From UBA1189 sp045612925 (GTDB taxonomy: Bacteria > Bacteroidota > Bacteroidia > Bacteroidales > Bacteroidaceae): a DNA stretch of 64,000 nt. Shown in pieces: positions 34,354 through 44,293 of the stretch. The stretch spans positions 1 to 64,000 of the forward strand of contig JAZKZX010000051.1 of assembly GCA_045612925.1 (NCBI GenBank), in the 5' to 3' direction. A program made the translations under genes and the position numbers. Positions within the stretch are counted from its first letter, which is position 1. Each line of letters begins with the position of its first letter. The notes under the pieces were generated by a model. The model did not search any database. It had not been told where the DNA came from and saw only the letters and a list, made by a program, of their open reading frames with translations.

Positions 34354-35157
34354 TTATTCAAACACAAACAAATCTGAAGGGGTGGTACGCTTCAGCGCAG
34401 CAAGGTAGAGATCCTTACCAGGAATGATACCCACTCCGCGAAGCTCCCACTCTACAGTCTTATATGCAAGCTCGGGGTGGTTGTTCTCGCGACTCAAGTG
34501 ACATAACCATATGTACTTAAGATGTTCGGTGAGGTTGGCAGCGAGAAACTTTGCTGTGGTCTTATTGCTCAAGTGGCCATTAGGCCCCATGATACGTTCT
34601 TTAAGATACTGCGGATAAGGTCCGTGAGCCAGCATTTCCTCATCGTAATTGGCCTCGATGACTAGATAGTTCGCACGGGCAATATACTCCGCCACAGTGT
34701 CAGTGATGTGACCGAGGTCGGTGATAAAGCAGAACACCTTGCTATCGCACTCAACAAGATAACCCACATTGTCATTGCCATCGTGAGGCACCTCGAAGGG
34801 AGTGATACGGAAGTCGCGCAGTCGATGAGTCTCCTCCTTCTCCACATAGCGCATGCACGACACCAATTTCTGCGTCATACAGTAGTTACGATTGATGCCC
34901 ACATGGGTCTCACGAGTAGCATAGATGGGGATATTATATCGTTCTCCAAGGGTTCCGAGCGACTTGATATGATCAGCATGATCGTGCGTAACAAAGACTC
35001 CCATGATAGAATCGAACGAAAGTCCGGCATCCTTAAGACCATTCTTGATGGTACGCACCGGTATACCAGCATCAATGAGGATGCCATAATTGTCGGTGCC
35101 TAAGTAGAAACAGTTGCCACTGCTTCCGCTAGCGAGACATATAAAATTTAGTTTCAT
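34354..35157 (-). CDS. MBL-fold metallo-hydrolase (YycJ/WalJ-like)
   Basis: A 267-residue metallo-beta-lactamase-fold protein starting MKLNFICLASGSSGNCFYLG. The metal motif is THDHADH (His58, His60, Asp62, His63), with later ligands in PHDGNDNVGY, FITDLGH and LWLCHLSREN-type segments. This is the YycJ/WalJ group, proposed to act as an exonuclease in DNA repair; the assignment to that group is by overall sequence pattern. It probably shares a transcript with dapA. Confidence 0.85.
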   Translation of the reverse strand: MKLNFICLASGSSGNCFYLGTDNYGILIDAGIPVRTIKNGLKDAGLSFDSIMGVFVTHDHADHIKSLGTLGERYNIPIYATRETHVGINRNYCMTQKLVSCMRYVEKEETHRLRDFRITPFEVPHDGNDNVGYLVECDSKVFCFITDLGHITDTVAEYIARANYLVIEANYDEEMLAHGPYPQYLKERIMGPNGHLSNKTTAKFLAANLTEHLKYIWLCHLSRENNHPELAYKTVEWELRGVGIIPGKDLYLAALKRTTPSDLFVFE

Positions 35158-35207
35158 ATAGTGTTTCGTTTTTTATTCATTTATTGTTTCATCTATTCCG
35201 CCATACC

Positions 35208-37538
35208 TTAGAATGGGTATCCTACAGCAAAGTGCCACGCAAAATCCCGTCCAAACTGAGGGCGGACAATAGGATAGCGTAATGGACCATTGCTATACAC
35301 TGGATTAACAGCCTTCATTGCTGCATCAAGACGCAATACAAGGAAATTTAAATCAAGGCGTATACCCGCGCCATAAGATACAGCAATTTGCTTGTAGAAC
35401 TCATTCCATAAGAACACACCTCCTGGCTGGTCATCGTAGTCATACATGGTCCATATATTACCTGCATCAACAAACACTGCCCCATCGAGCTTCCAGAACA
35501 TGTGCATACGATATTCCAAACTCAAGTCGAGTTTGATATCACCCGATTGGTTGATATAGTCAATCGTTCCATTGCGACTCACATAACGCCCAGGTCCCAA
35601 TCCACGCACAGCCCAACCACGCACGCCATTGGCACCGCCAGCATAGTATCGTTTCTCAAAGGGGAGCATTCGAGAATTACCATAGGGATAGGCTACGCCT
35701 GTCTCTACATGGAACAGTACATGATTGCGACGACCAAGATTCATGTTCATCGTCCATGCAAAGTCCGTCTTCAGATATTGAGCATATGCCAAACCGAAAA
35801 TATGATATTGACCAATAGAATCTTTGTCCAACTTAAACGCACTTGACATCAACTGGAGAAGGTTTCCCGAGGTTTCCACACTGGCACGCACCGAATGGGA
35901 AATATCGAAATAGTCCTTCGTTACACCTGCATTGGGCGAGGTATAATAGAAATCATATCCAGTGCGGAAGATAAAAAGATCTTCATAGTTAAACTTCATT
36001 ATAGAGTTCTTACTATTGTACTGATCCAGATAGTGGTTAATAAAATACTGATCCTTACGAGGCACCGACACGAAGTTCACTCCCACCAAATCTAATCTAT
36101 GGCGCATCTGCAGCTTGCTGTTCCACAAGTAACTCCACGATGCAGAGAACACATTGCGATCAAACTCGGGACGAGTCTGCGCATTATACTGCAAGTCAAG
36201 TTGTGTAGTAGCCATGCTGCGGCGTTGCACATCATCGGGCACAAAGGGCACAATGAAACGGGGGAAGTTAAGCCCCATATCCACACCATACTCAAGGAAC
36301 TTACTGGACTCATAATCCGTTAGATGTGTGATATTTTCATAAGCTCCGCGCAACTTTAAGGTAAAAGTTTCCGATCCATGAAATAAGTTTCGATGAGTAA
36401 AAGACAAAGCCGCAGAAGCTCCCACATCACCAGCTGTATTTGTAAAATCCACCTCTGTACTCATCGATACCTTTTTGGCAGGATTTAGCGTAATATAACA
36501 ATCCAAGACGCTATCTGCAGTTTCCACAAAATTAATATTCGTATATTTCAGCGCTCCCAATCGTCCATACGACATATACGACTTCTTCACATTATTAATG
36601 TCATATACCGTACTTGGAGCAATATGCGAGGCATACCGCACGGTAGAAAAACGAAACTGAGGTCTATTCTCATACAAGAAATGCTCGTCTCCTACGCAAG
36701 CCGTATCAGGGAACACATACATCGGCTGATAAGCAAACGAAGAGGGATACATCAAATATTTTACCTTTCCTATGCTATATCTCCTCCAAGACTTATACGT
36801 TGGTGTACCGTCTTCCCCCTCTCCAGTGACCATATTTGAACGCACACGGACCATGAGCGACACATCAGTCGAGTTACGAGCTGTATCAGCGAAATAGGTA
36901 ATATAATCCTTCTTATATCCATAATACCCCTTACTCTGCAGCAGTTGGGCAAGACGCGAGCGTTCACTATTCAGCACATTAGCGTCAAAGGGCATACCCA
37001 CCTTAATTCCCGAACTAACAGAGTCAGCAAGCACATAACCCAACATCACAGAGTCCATACATAAATAGCGCACGGAAGAAACCTCATACCGTTTTCCTGG
37101 GTGAGCATAATACTTTACCTTAGCCTTACGATTTTGATATGAGGTTTCCGACTCCACCTTAGCTTTCAAGTATCCCTGGTTTACCAATGCCTGCTCCATC
37201 ACCTCACAACTCTTTTGTGTCAACAACTCATCATATACTCGTGGAGCTTCTCCTACATTACGTAATGTACGATTGATGATGTTATCCCTTTTGCCAGAAA
37301 GATTGTATAAACCTAATGGCAAGCGAAACAATCCGAATGTACGAATATTGGGACGCTGGCGGACTTTTGACTTAAGGGAAGATACCACTTTAGGGTTCTC
37401 CTCAGAGATAACCTTGACCTCATCGAGCAGATAGGAACTCTCGGGCAAATAGCGTGACACTGAGCATGACGACAACACCATGGTCATCATCACAATTAAA
37501 CTCGTTATTTTGCTCTTGTTCACACCCATTATCTTCAT
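35208..37538 (-). CDS. tamL: TamL-type outer-membrane lipoprotein of the BamA/TamA family
   Basis: A 776-residue Omp85-family protein. The N-terminus is a lipoprotein signal (MMTMVLSSC, Cys25), the hallmark of the Bacteroidetes TamL variant. POTRA-like periplasmic modules (~40-290) and a C-terminal beta-barrel follow. The barrel has GGANGVRGWAVRGLGPG (the conserved VRG(F/W) lock region) and ends in FAWHFAVGYPF, a typical last strand with terminal Phe. TamL works with TamB in moving proteins or lipids to the outer membrane. No tamB is adjacent. The start could be either of two ATGs (37538 or 37529). Confidence 0.87.
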   Translation of the reverse strand: MKIMGVNKSKITSLIVMMTMVLSSCSVSRYLPESSYLLDEVKVISEENPKVVSSLKSKVRQRPNIRTFGLFRLPLGLYNLSGKRDNIINRTLRNVGEAPRVYDELLTQKSCEVMEQALVNQGYLKAKVESETSYQNRKAKVKYYAHPGKRYEVSSVRYLCMDSVMLGYVLADSVSSGIKVGMPFDANVLNSERSRLAQLLQSKGYYGYKKDYITYFADTARNSTDVSLMVRVRSNMVTGEGEDGTPTYKSWRRYSIGKVKYLMYPSSFAYQPMYVFPDTACVGDEHFLYENRPQFRFSTVRYASHIAPSTVYDINNVKKSYMSYGRLGALKYTNINFVETADSVLDCYITLNPAKKVSMSTEVDFTNTAGDVGASAALSFTHRNLFHGSETFTLKLRGAYENITHLTDYESSKFLEYGVDMGLNFPRFIVPFVPDDVQRRSMATTQLDLQYNAQTRPEFDRNVFSASWSYLWNSKLQMRHRLDLVGVNFVSVPRKDQYFINHYLDQYNSKNSIMKFNYEDLFIFRTGYDFYYTSPNAGVTKDYFDISHSVRASVETSGNLLQLMSSAFKLDKDSIGQYHIFGLAYAQYLKTDFAWTMNMNLGRRNHVLFHVETGVAYPYGNSRMLPFEKRYYAGGANGVRGWAVRGLGPGRYVSRNGTIDYINQSGDIKLDLSLEYRMHMFWKLDGAVFVDAGNIWTMYDYDDQPGGVFLWNEFYKQIAVSYGAGIRLDLNFLVLRLDAAMKAVNPVYSNGPLRYPIVRPQFGRDFAWHFAVGYPF

Positions 37539-37575
37539 ACCATATACTCGCTATGCAAGTTATCACAAATAATCT

Positions 37576-37618
37576 TGCAAACTTACGCAAAATTTCTCGT
37601 TTTTTATGTAAGTTTGCA
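37576..37618. promoter_or_regulatory. Divergent promoter region with an inverted repeat
   Basis: TGCAAACTTAC (37576-37586) and its exact reverse complement (37608-37618) are 21 bases apart. Each arm contains a -7 element TAAGTTTG pointing outwards to one of the divergent genes (tamL and the methyltransferase). The symmetry may simply reflect two matching promoters or a shared operator. Confidence 0.55.
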
Positions 37619-37658
37619 TCGTTTTTTAACGAACAATGTCATATAATTCTTATAATCT

Positions 37659-38420
37659 ATGCTAAGCAAAGCCAAAATAAAACTCATACAATCGCTCGAA
37701 CAAAAGAAGAAACGTCGTGAGGAACAACTTTTCGTAGCCGAAGGTCCCAAGGTAGTAGGCGACCTTCTTCCCTACTTTACTTGCCGACTCATCGTTGCAG
37801 AATCTACTTGGATTACCCAACACCCCGAAGTACGCGCAACTGAAATTATTGAAGTCACTCGCGAAGAATTGCGCAAGGCAAGTTTTCTCAAGACTCCCCA
37901 AGAGATCCTTGCTCTATTTGAGCTACCTGCATATCCCACACCATTCGATATTGCCACTAATGAGCTATGCTTAGCTCTCGACGATGTACAAGACCCAGGC
38001 AACTTAGGCACCATTATTCGTGTAGCAGATTGGTTTGGCATTCGTCATATTTTCTGTTCAATAGGCACTACTGACGCCTATAGTCCAAAGACCGTACAAG
38101 CCTCAATGGGAGCTATTTCCCGTGTACAGATGCACTATGTCGAATTGTCCGATTTTATACATGAAATTCGTACAAAATCCCCTTCACTTCCCATCTACGG
38201 AACCTTCCTTGAAGGCAAAAACATATACAAGGAATCTCTTACGAGAAATGGCATCATTATTATGGGCAACGAGGGAAATGGCATTAGTGAAGAGATACAT
38301 AAGATGGTTAGCCATAAGCTATTTATCCCTAATTTCCCCGAAGGCAGCACCACCTCCGAATCGCTCAATGTAGCGATTGCCACAGCTATCACCTGTGCAG
38401 AATTCCGCCGGAGGGAGTAG
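37659..38420 (+). CDS. TrmH/SpoU family RNA methyltransferase
   Basis: A 253-residue SPOUT methyltransferase. The N-terminal substrate-binding domain (LFVAEGPKVVGDLLPYF) is followed by the catalytic knot with ALDDVQDPGNLGTIIRVADWFG, GNEGNGISEEI and IPNFPEGSTTSESLNVAIATAI, the three SpoU motifs. It is of the 2'-O-ribose methyltransferase type for rRNA or tRNA; the target base cannot be told from sequence. Confidence 0.92.
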   Translation: MLSKAKIKLIQSLEQKKKRREEQLFVAEGPKVVGDLLPYFTCRLIVAESTWITQHPEVRATEIIEVTREELRKASFLKTPQEILALFELPAYPTPFDIATNELCLALDDVQDPGNLGTIIRVADWFGIRHIFCSIGTTDAYSPKTVQASMGAISRVQMHYVELSDFIHEIRTKSPSLPIYGTFLEGKNIYKESLTRNGIIIMGNEGNGISEEIHKMVSHKLFIPNFPEGSTTSESLNVAIATAITCAEFRRRE

Positions 38421-38446
38421 AATCACTAAATGCCTGTATCATCAAG

Positions 38447-38752
38447 CTATAGTCTTATCATCGTAAAACGATTGCCCACACATGATGGGCAAGGAACAAG
38501 ACGATAGGCATACATGACGGTATTGCCATATTCAGTACTATGCAATGCCCAAGCAAGCAGAGAGAGAGAGAGAGTCTTTCCCTCCAAGTCGGGACGATAA
38601 CTGATAAGTATGGGCTGATCCACATAGATAGTAGAATGCACCTCACCCGTAAAAGGATAATAGGTAGTCACACATCCATCGACCTCAACAACAAAGTTAT
38701 CAAGACGATTTTCATCAGGAAGAATTAGAGTGTGCGAACAGTAGCGTGACAT
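38447..38752 (-). CDS. Small protein of unknown function after the DUF4296 gene
   Basis: A 101-residue protein starting MSRYCSHTLILPDENRLDNFVVEVDGCVTTYYPFTGEVHSTIYVDQP. It ends near a CPSC pair. The compact beta-rich sequence has no signal peptide. It lies 16 bases after the DUF4296 gene and is probably the last gene of the ileS-dksA-lspA group, where a similar small protein often sits in Bacteroidales. The frame is open upstream, but only inside the preceding gene. I do not recognise a function. Confidence 0.65.
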   Translation of the reverse strand: MSRYCSHTLILPDENRLDNFVVEVDGCVTTYYPFTGEVHSTIYVDQPILISYRPDLEGKTLSLSLLAWALHSTEYGNTVMYAYRLVPCPSCVGNRFTMIRL

Positions 38753-38768
38753 AGAATCTATCAAACCC

Positions 38769-39575
38769 TTATTTATTGTCAATATTATCATCAACACGAA
38801 GTGAGTTGATATGTTCTGCTTGACGAGAGCGCAAAAGTGAAGGAGATACAATAAGTAGTTGTTCATTGTCGTCACGACCTTTCAAATAAGCCTCACCTTT
38901 TACACTCTTTACTACCTCACCATCCACCACCTCGATTGAGAAGTTTCCCGAAGCGCACAAGAGCGTATCAGCACTCACTATAGAGTCGTTCATGTATTTC
39001 ACCGTCAGATTTAGATGCAAATACTTGTGTAACGAGTCTATCCCACTCTGTAGGAATATAGCCTTTCCGTTCCATGTGAGACGATCGCCAGCTTTGAAGT
39101 TCGTATCCGTAGGAATAGTAAAGACATATCGATTATTACCCAAGGGCGAAGAACTCATCTGTACGAAGGGAGTATCGTACCATAGGTCTACGGAGTCACC
39201 CACAACAGCGACTGCCGTGCGAGTTTTCAGGGGCTTATCCTCATCAGTGATGCGCTGAATATCAGCTTTGATACGATCAGAAAGATGGGCATACACCTCT
39301 GCCAATCCTTCAGGTTTACGAGCATAATAGACCAACGAAGAGTCAATCTCAGCCTTCGTTACCCCATGTTTGTCGTACACATAATTAAAATAGAGTTCCT
39401 TCTTATAACGCTGATTTGAGGGTAGATCACTCACAAGTACTTGCGTCAAATGGTAGTCATAAAGCACAGCTTCAAGCTTTGCTGTAGGAAGCACCTCTGC
39501 CTGTTGATTAGAACATGCAGCCAGCAAAGTTACGACAACAGAGAGGAGTAATCTATTTACAAGATTTCTTTTCAT
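38769..39575 (-). CDS. DUF4296 lipoprotein
   Basis: A 268-residue lipoprotein (lipobox TLLAAC, Cys21). Its first ~100 mature residues have the DUF4296 pattern LEAVLYDYHLTQVLVSDLPSNQRYKKELYFNYVYDKHGVTKAEIDSSLVYYARKP. A beta-rich C-terminal half follows. It directly follows lspA, with its start overlapping the lspA end by about 20 bases, so translation is likely coupled. An alternative ATG is at 39593. It is a probable substrate of the very peptidase encoded next to it. Function unknown. Confidence 0.87.
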   Translation of the reverse strand: MKRNLVNRLLLSVVVTLLAACSNQQAEVLPTAKLEAVLYDYHLTQVLVSDLPSNQRYKKELYFNYVYDKHGVTKAEIDSSLVYYARKPEGLAEVYAHLSDRIKADIQRITDEDKPLKTRTAVAVVGDSVDLWYDTPFVQMSSSPLGNNRYVFTIPTDTNFKAGDRLTWNGKAIFLQSGIDSLHKYLHLNLTVKYMNDSIVSADTLLCASGNFSIEVVDGEVVKSVKGEAYLKGRDDNEQLLIVSPSLLRSRQAEHINSLRVDDNIDNK

Positions 39576-40215
39576 GGACAACGACACTTTCACTTTCTGG
39601 TCCCTCCATACCCCAGTTCATACATCTGCTATAGAAGAGCAAGATGGCTACCACGCCACAACTGATGCATGCATCGGCAAAGTTAAAGATAGGGCTAAAG
39701 AATATAAAATGATTGCCACCTATAAAGGGAATCCAGCCGGGCCAATTCCACTCCACCAAGGGGAAATAGAACATGTCAACCACCTTTCCCTTGAGCATAG
39801 GCGCATACCCCTCACCCCACGGCACTAACTGCGACACAGCATAGGGTGTGCTCTCCGAGAAGAGCGGTCCATAAAACACACAATCAATAACATTGCCCGC
39901 AGCGCCAGCGATGATAAGTGCTACACACACGAGATACCCTCGCGGGAAACCCTTACCGCGTATCTTGTATACATAGTACACAAAACAACCGATGGCAACG
40001 ATACGGAAGAGTGTCAGGAAGAGTTTCCCGAATATCTCCATGCCGAACGCCATGCCCGGGTTTTCGGTAAAATAGATGTAAAACCAATCGGTGATGTGGA
40101 TACTTTCGTATAGACGCATACCCAACTTCACCGACAGTTTTATTACTTGGTCAATGATAAGGGCTATGGCTACGATCAGCGCAACCATACGCCCTTCAAA
40201 TAGTTTTTTCTTCAT
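39553..40215 (-). CDS. lspA: Lipoprotein signal peptidase (signal peptidase II)
   Basis: A 220-residue aspartic protease of the inner membrane that removes signal peptides from prolipoproteins. The catalytic pair is Asp111 (GNVIDCVFYG) and Asp181 (FNFADACIS). Four membrane helices are visible. It is longer than the ~165-residue enterobacterial enzyme because of a loop between the two Asp motifs (about 115-170), a common Bacteroidetes feature. It is translated 5 bases after the dksA-like gene. Confidence 0.95.
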   Translation of the reverse strand: MKKKLFEGRMVALIVAIALIIDQVIKLSVKLGMRLYESIHITDWFYIYFTENPGMAFGMEIFGKLFLTLFRIVAIGCFVYYVYKIRGKGFPRGYLVCVALIIAGAAGNVIDCVFYGPLFSESTPYAVSQLVPWGEGYAPMLKGKVVDMFYFPLVEWNWPGWIPFIGGNHFIFFSPIFNFADACISCGVVAILLFYSRCMNWGMEGPESESVVVHEKKSCK

Positions 40216-40220
40216 TAATA

Positions 40221-40601
40221 TTACTTCTTCTGCGCCTGCTTGGCCTCGATGCTCAATGTAGCGTGAGGTACGGCACGAAGGCGACCGGCAGGGATGAGCT
40301 TGCCAGTCTCACGGCAGATACCGTAGGTTTTGTTCTCAATACGCACGAGTGCTGCCTGCAGGCTTTGTATAAACTTCATCTGACGCTGTGCCAAACGCAT
40401 GGTTTCTTCCTTAGAGAGCGTGTTGGCACCCTCCTCCAGAATCTTGTATGTGGGAGCCGTATCGTGATCGGTATTGTTGTCACGATTAGTCAACGAACCC
40501 TTCAGGTTGTCGTAGTCGCGTTGAGCCAACTCCAATTTCTCCATAATGATTGCGCGGAATTCTTCCAATTCCTCATCAGTGTACCGTGTTTTTTCTGACA
40601 T
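40221..40601 (-). CDS. DksA/TraR family protein with degenerate zinc finger
   Basis: A 126-residue DksA/TraR-family protein. The N-terminal coiled coil (about 8-92) is followed by the globular motif YGICRETGKLIPAGRLRAVPHATLSIEAKQ. Of the four zinc cysteines of classical DksA only Cys96 remains; the second (Thr99) and the last two (Ser/Ala in SIEA) are replaced. The RLRAVP core is intact. The family acts on RNA polymerase through the secondary channel. It sits between ileS and lspA, as is common in Bacteroidales. Zinc binding by the usual C4 set is ruled out by sequence. Confidence 0.9.
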   Translation of the reverse strand: MSEKTRYTDEELEEFRAIIMEKLELAQRDYDNLKGSLTNRDNNTDHDTAPTYKILEEGANTLSKEETMRLAQRQMKFIQSLQAALVRIENKTYGICRETGKLIPAGRLRAVPHATLSIEAKQAQKK

Positions 40602-40663
40602 AGTTTTAAGTTGTTTTAGGGGGTTAGGGCCAAAGCCCTAACCTATATGTTAATATTAAAGAA

Positions 40664-43600
40664 TTATACTTTTTCTACTGCTGCTTGCAGGGTAAATCCG
40701 TCAAACTCAAGTGCTGTGCCTTCAGCAACCTCACCGATGGTAAGGCTATCGGCCAACACCTGATTGCAGATGTACGCCTTGTGCTCCTCGATGGCAGCAT
40801 CGCTGTTCTCGTTGCTGGTCAAGGTCACGGCAATACGGTCAGAGATCTCGAATCCGCTTGACTTACGGATGTTCTGAATCTTGCTCACAAGTTCACGGGC
40901 TACACCCTCACGACGCAACTCATCAGTCACGGTAACATCGAGTGCTACGGTGAGTACACCCTCGTTGGCCACTACCCAACCGGGGATATCCTCGCTATAG
41001 ATTTCTACCTCACCAGCCTCAATCTCGGCAGGAGTACCGTTGAGATCAAGAGTAAGGCGACCAGCGCTCTCCAACTCGGCAATCTGCTCCTGGCTCATAG
41101 CGGTCACGGCAGCAGCCACCTGCTTCATGAGTGCACCAAACTTCTTACCCAAGATTTTGAAGTTGCATTTCACCTTCTTCACGAGAATGTCCGATGCGCC
41201 CTCTACGAAGTCGATTTCCTTCACATTCACCTCATTCATGATGAGCGGCTTCACGGCCTCGAGGCGAGCCTTCATCTCTGCATCTACAGGAATCATGAGC
41301 TTCTGCAGAGGCTGCTTCACGATGATGTTCACCTTCTTACGCAATGCCAAGCCCATAGAAGACACCTTCTGAGCCATCTCCATGCGCACCTCAAGTTCCT
41401 TATCCACGAGTGCCTCATCGCATACGGGGAACTGTGCCAAGTGTACCGAAACCACAGTGTCGCGACCAGTAGTGCGCACGAGGTCCATGTATAACTTATC
41501 GGCATAGAACGGAGCGATAGGAGCCATCAACTTGGCTACGGTCTCCAAGCATACATAGAGAGTCTGGTATGCAGCCAACTTATCCTCGGTGTAACCAGCA
41601 CCCCAGAAACGCTTGCGGCAGAGACGCACATACCAGTTAGAGAGGTTGTCGTTCACAAAGTCATTGATCAAGCGGCCAGCGCGTGTGGGCTCATACTCAG
41701 TGTAGCAAGCATCTACATTCTTCACCAAGGTATTGAGTTCAGAGATGATCCAACGATCGATCTCGGGGCGCTCGCTCACGGGGATCTCCTGCTCACCATA
41801 GCAGAAACCATCGAGGTTAGCATAGGGAGCGAAGAACTTATAGGTATTGTGCAAGGTACCGAAGAACTTACGGGTAACCTCCATCACACCCTCCTCGTCA
41901 AACTTGAGGTTATCCCAAGGTGAAGAGTTAGTGATCATGTACCAGCGCAAGGGGTCGCTACCATACTTCTCGATAGCACCGAAGGGGTCAACGGCATTGC
42001 CCAGACGCTTCGACATCTTGTTGCCGTTCTTGTCGAGCACGAGACCGTTAGAGATGACAGCCTTGTAAGCTACGCTACCCTTGACCATGGTAGAGATAGC
42101 ATGCAGTGTGAAGAACCATCCACGGGTCTGGTCCACACCCTCAGCGATGAAGTCGGCAGGATATACAGTATTGTTATCTACGATCTCCTTGTTCTCGAAC
42201 GGATAGTGCAGCTGAGCGAAAGGCATAGCACCTGAGTCAAACCACACATCGATGAGGTCAGTCTCACGCTTCATCACCTTACCGGTCGACGACACCAAGA
42301 AGATATCATCCACATAGGGGCGGTGTAGGTCAATCTTGTCGTAGTTCTCCTTATTATATACGCCCGGCTCGAAGCCCATCTCCTTGTAGGGATTGGTGGT
42401 CATCACGCCAGCAGCGATAGCCTTTTCTATTTCGTTATAGAGTTCCTCTACCGAACCGATGCAGAGCTCCTCACCATCCTCACTACGCCAGATGGGCAGC
42501 GGAGTACCCCAGTAGCGTGAGCGGCTGAGGTTCCAGTCGTTGAGGTTCTCGAGCCACTTGCCGAAACGGCCTGTACCGGTTGACTCGGGCTTCCAGTTGA
42601 TGGTCTTGTTGAGTTCCATCATCTGCTCCTTCACCGCGGTAGAGCGGATAAACCATGAGTCGAGCGGATAGTAGAGCACCGGTTTGTCGGTACGCCAGCA
42701 GTGCGGATAGTTGTGCACATGCTTTTCTATCTTGAACGCCTTGTTCTCACCCTTCATCGCGAGACAGATAAAGATATCGAGCGACTCGGCAGCAGCAGCG
42801 GCCTTCTCGTCATATTTGTTATCTACGGTAAACTGAGGATCGTAAGCATTCTTCACCCAACGGCCTTCGTAGTTCTTGTAGAGTTCCTCGTTCACGCAGG
42901 TGCTCAAGAACTGCTCGTCGAGCTCCTCCATGAGGTAGAACTTACCAGTGAGGTCCACCATGGGTCTAGTCTCACCCTTCTTATTGATCATATAGAGTGA
43001 GGGGATGCCCGCAGCGCGCGCCACGAAAGCGTCGTCAGCACCGAAGGTAGGTGCAATGTGTACGATACCCGTACCATCCTCTGTTGTCACATAGTCACCG
43101 GGGATCACGCGGAACGCCTTGTCCGAAGCATCCTGCCAGTTGCCGTTCTCGTCAACGCTCACAGGCTTCACCCAGGGGAGTAACTGCTCATATTCCATAC
43201 CCACGAGGTCGGTACCCTTGTACTCGCCCACCACCTTGTAGGGCACAAGTTTGTCGCCAGGGTTGTAGTCCTCGAGTGCCAGCTCGGCAGCCTTGGGATT
43301 GAAGTGCATACCCATCAACGCCTTGGCCAACACTACGGTCATCTTCTCGCCCGAGTAAGCGTTGTATGTCTGTACAGCCACATAGTCAATCTTGGGGCCT
43401 ACGCAGAGCGCGGTATTTGAGGGCAATGTCCAGGGAGTAGTAGTCCATGCGATGAAGTATGGTGTACCCCACTCTGCCATCTCAGGCTTCGGGTTCTTCA
43501 TCTTGAACTGACCGATCACGGTAGTATCCTTCACATCGCGGTAGCAACCGGGCTGGTTGAGCTCGTGCGAGCTGAGACCAGTACCTGCAGCAGGCGAATA

Positions 43601-44146
43601 AGGCTGAATGGTATATCCCTTGTAGAGAAGGCCCTTGCCATAGAGCTGCTTGAGCAACCACCACAAAGTCTCGATATAGCGATTGTCGTAGGTGATATAG
43701 GGATCTTCGAGGTCCACCCAGTAACCCATTTTATGAGTCAGGTCGGTCCACTCCTTCGTATATTTCATCACATCCTTGCGGCATGCAGCGTTATACTCAG
43801 CCACAGAGATGGTCTTACCGATATCCTCCTTGGTGATGCCGAGTGCCTTTTCCACACCCAACTCCACGGGCAATCCGTGTGTATCCCAACCAGCCTTACG
43901 CTTCACCTGATACCCCTTCATCGTCTTGTATCTGCAGAAGATATCCTTGATGGCGCGTGCCATCACATGGTGAATACCTGGCATACCATTTGCTGAAGGA
44001 GGACCCTCATAGAACACAAACGAAGGGCATCCTTCGCGTTCGGTCATGCTTTTAGCAAACACATCCTTCTCATCCCAAGCCTTGAGTACCTCTTTGTTCA
44101 CTTCAGAGAGGTTCAACTGGCCATATTCGGTAAATTTCTTGTCCAT
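40664..44146 (-). CDS. ileS: Isoleucyl-tRNA synthetase
   Basis: A 1160-residue class I synthetase. The HIGH-type motif is PGIHH at 56-60 and the KMSKR loop is at 710-714. The CP1 editing domain (about 190-520, TTTPWTLPSNTALCV, GTGIVHIAPTFGADD) lies between them. The anticodon domain and a long C-terminal extension follow, as in the larger IleRS type that tends to resist mupirocin; resistance is inference only. Start MDKKFTEYGQLNLSEVNKEV at 44146. It heads the operon with dksA-like, lspA and DUF4296 genes. Confidence 0.97.
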   Translation of the reverse strand: MDKKFTEYGQLNLSEVNKEVLKAWDEKDVFAKSMTEREGCPSFVFYEGPPSANGMPGIHHVMARAIKDIFCRYKTMKGYQVKRKAGWDTHGLPVELGVEKALGITKEDIGKTISVAEYNAACRKDVMKYTKEWTDLTHKMGYWVDLEDPYITYDNRYIETLWWLLKQLYGKGLLYKGYTIQPYSPAAGTGLSSHELNQPGCYRDVKDTTVIGQFKMKNPKPEMAEWGTPYFIAWTTTPWTLPSNTALCVGPKIDYVAVQTYNAYSGEKMTVVLAKALMGMHFNPKAAELALEDYNPGDKLVPYKVVGEYKGTDLVGMEYEQLLPWVKPVSVDENGNWQDASDKAFRVIPGDYVTTEDGTGIVHIAPTFGADDAFVARAAGIPSLYMINKKGETRPMVDLTGKFYLMEELDEQFLSTCVNEELYKNYEGRWVKNAYDPQFTVDNKYDEKAAAAAESLDIFICLAMKGENKAFKIEKHVHNYPHCWRTDKPVLYYPLDSWFIRSTAVKEQMMELNKTINWKPESTGTGRFGKWLENLNDWNLSRSRYWGTPLPIWRSEDGEELCIGSVEELYNEIEKAIAAGVMTTNPYKEMGFEPGVYNKENYDKIDLHRPYVDDIFLVSSTGKVMKRETDLIDVWFDSGAMPFAQLHYPFENKEIVDNNTVYPADFIAEGVDQTRGWFFTLHAISTMVKGSVAYKAVISNGLVLDKNGNKMSKRLGNAVDPFGAIEKYGSDPLRWYMITNSSPWDNLKFDEEGVMEVTRKFFGTLHNTYKFFAPYANLDGFCYGEQEIPVSERPEIDRWIISELNTLVKNVDACYTEYEPTRAGRLINDFVNDNLSNWYVRLCRKRFWGAGYTEDKLAAYQTLYVCLETVAKLMAPIAPFYADKLYMDLVRTTGRDTVVSVHLAQFPVCDEALVDKELEVRMEMAQKVSSMGLALRKKVNIIVKQPLQKLMIPVDAEMKARLEAVKPLIMNEVNVKEIDFVEGASDILVKKVKCNFKILGKKFGALMKQVAAAVTAMSQEQIAELESAGRLTLDLNGTPAEIEAGEVEIYSEDIPGWVVANEGVLTVALDVTVTDELRREGVARELVSKIQNIRKSSGFEISDRIAVTLTSNENSDAAIEEHKAYICNQVLADSLTIGEVAEGTALEFDGFTLQAAVEKV

Positions 44147-44293
44147 ATAGTGTATGTGTTTTATATACCTAAAATAAATAATTCGCGAAGATACATCAAT
44201 CCGAGCGAATAGCCAAATATATAAACCAAAATTCAATGAATGAGTGTAAAGAATATCTTGATACTTCCCAGCTTAGCGCTGTTTCATCAAGGA

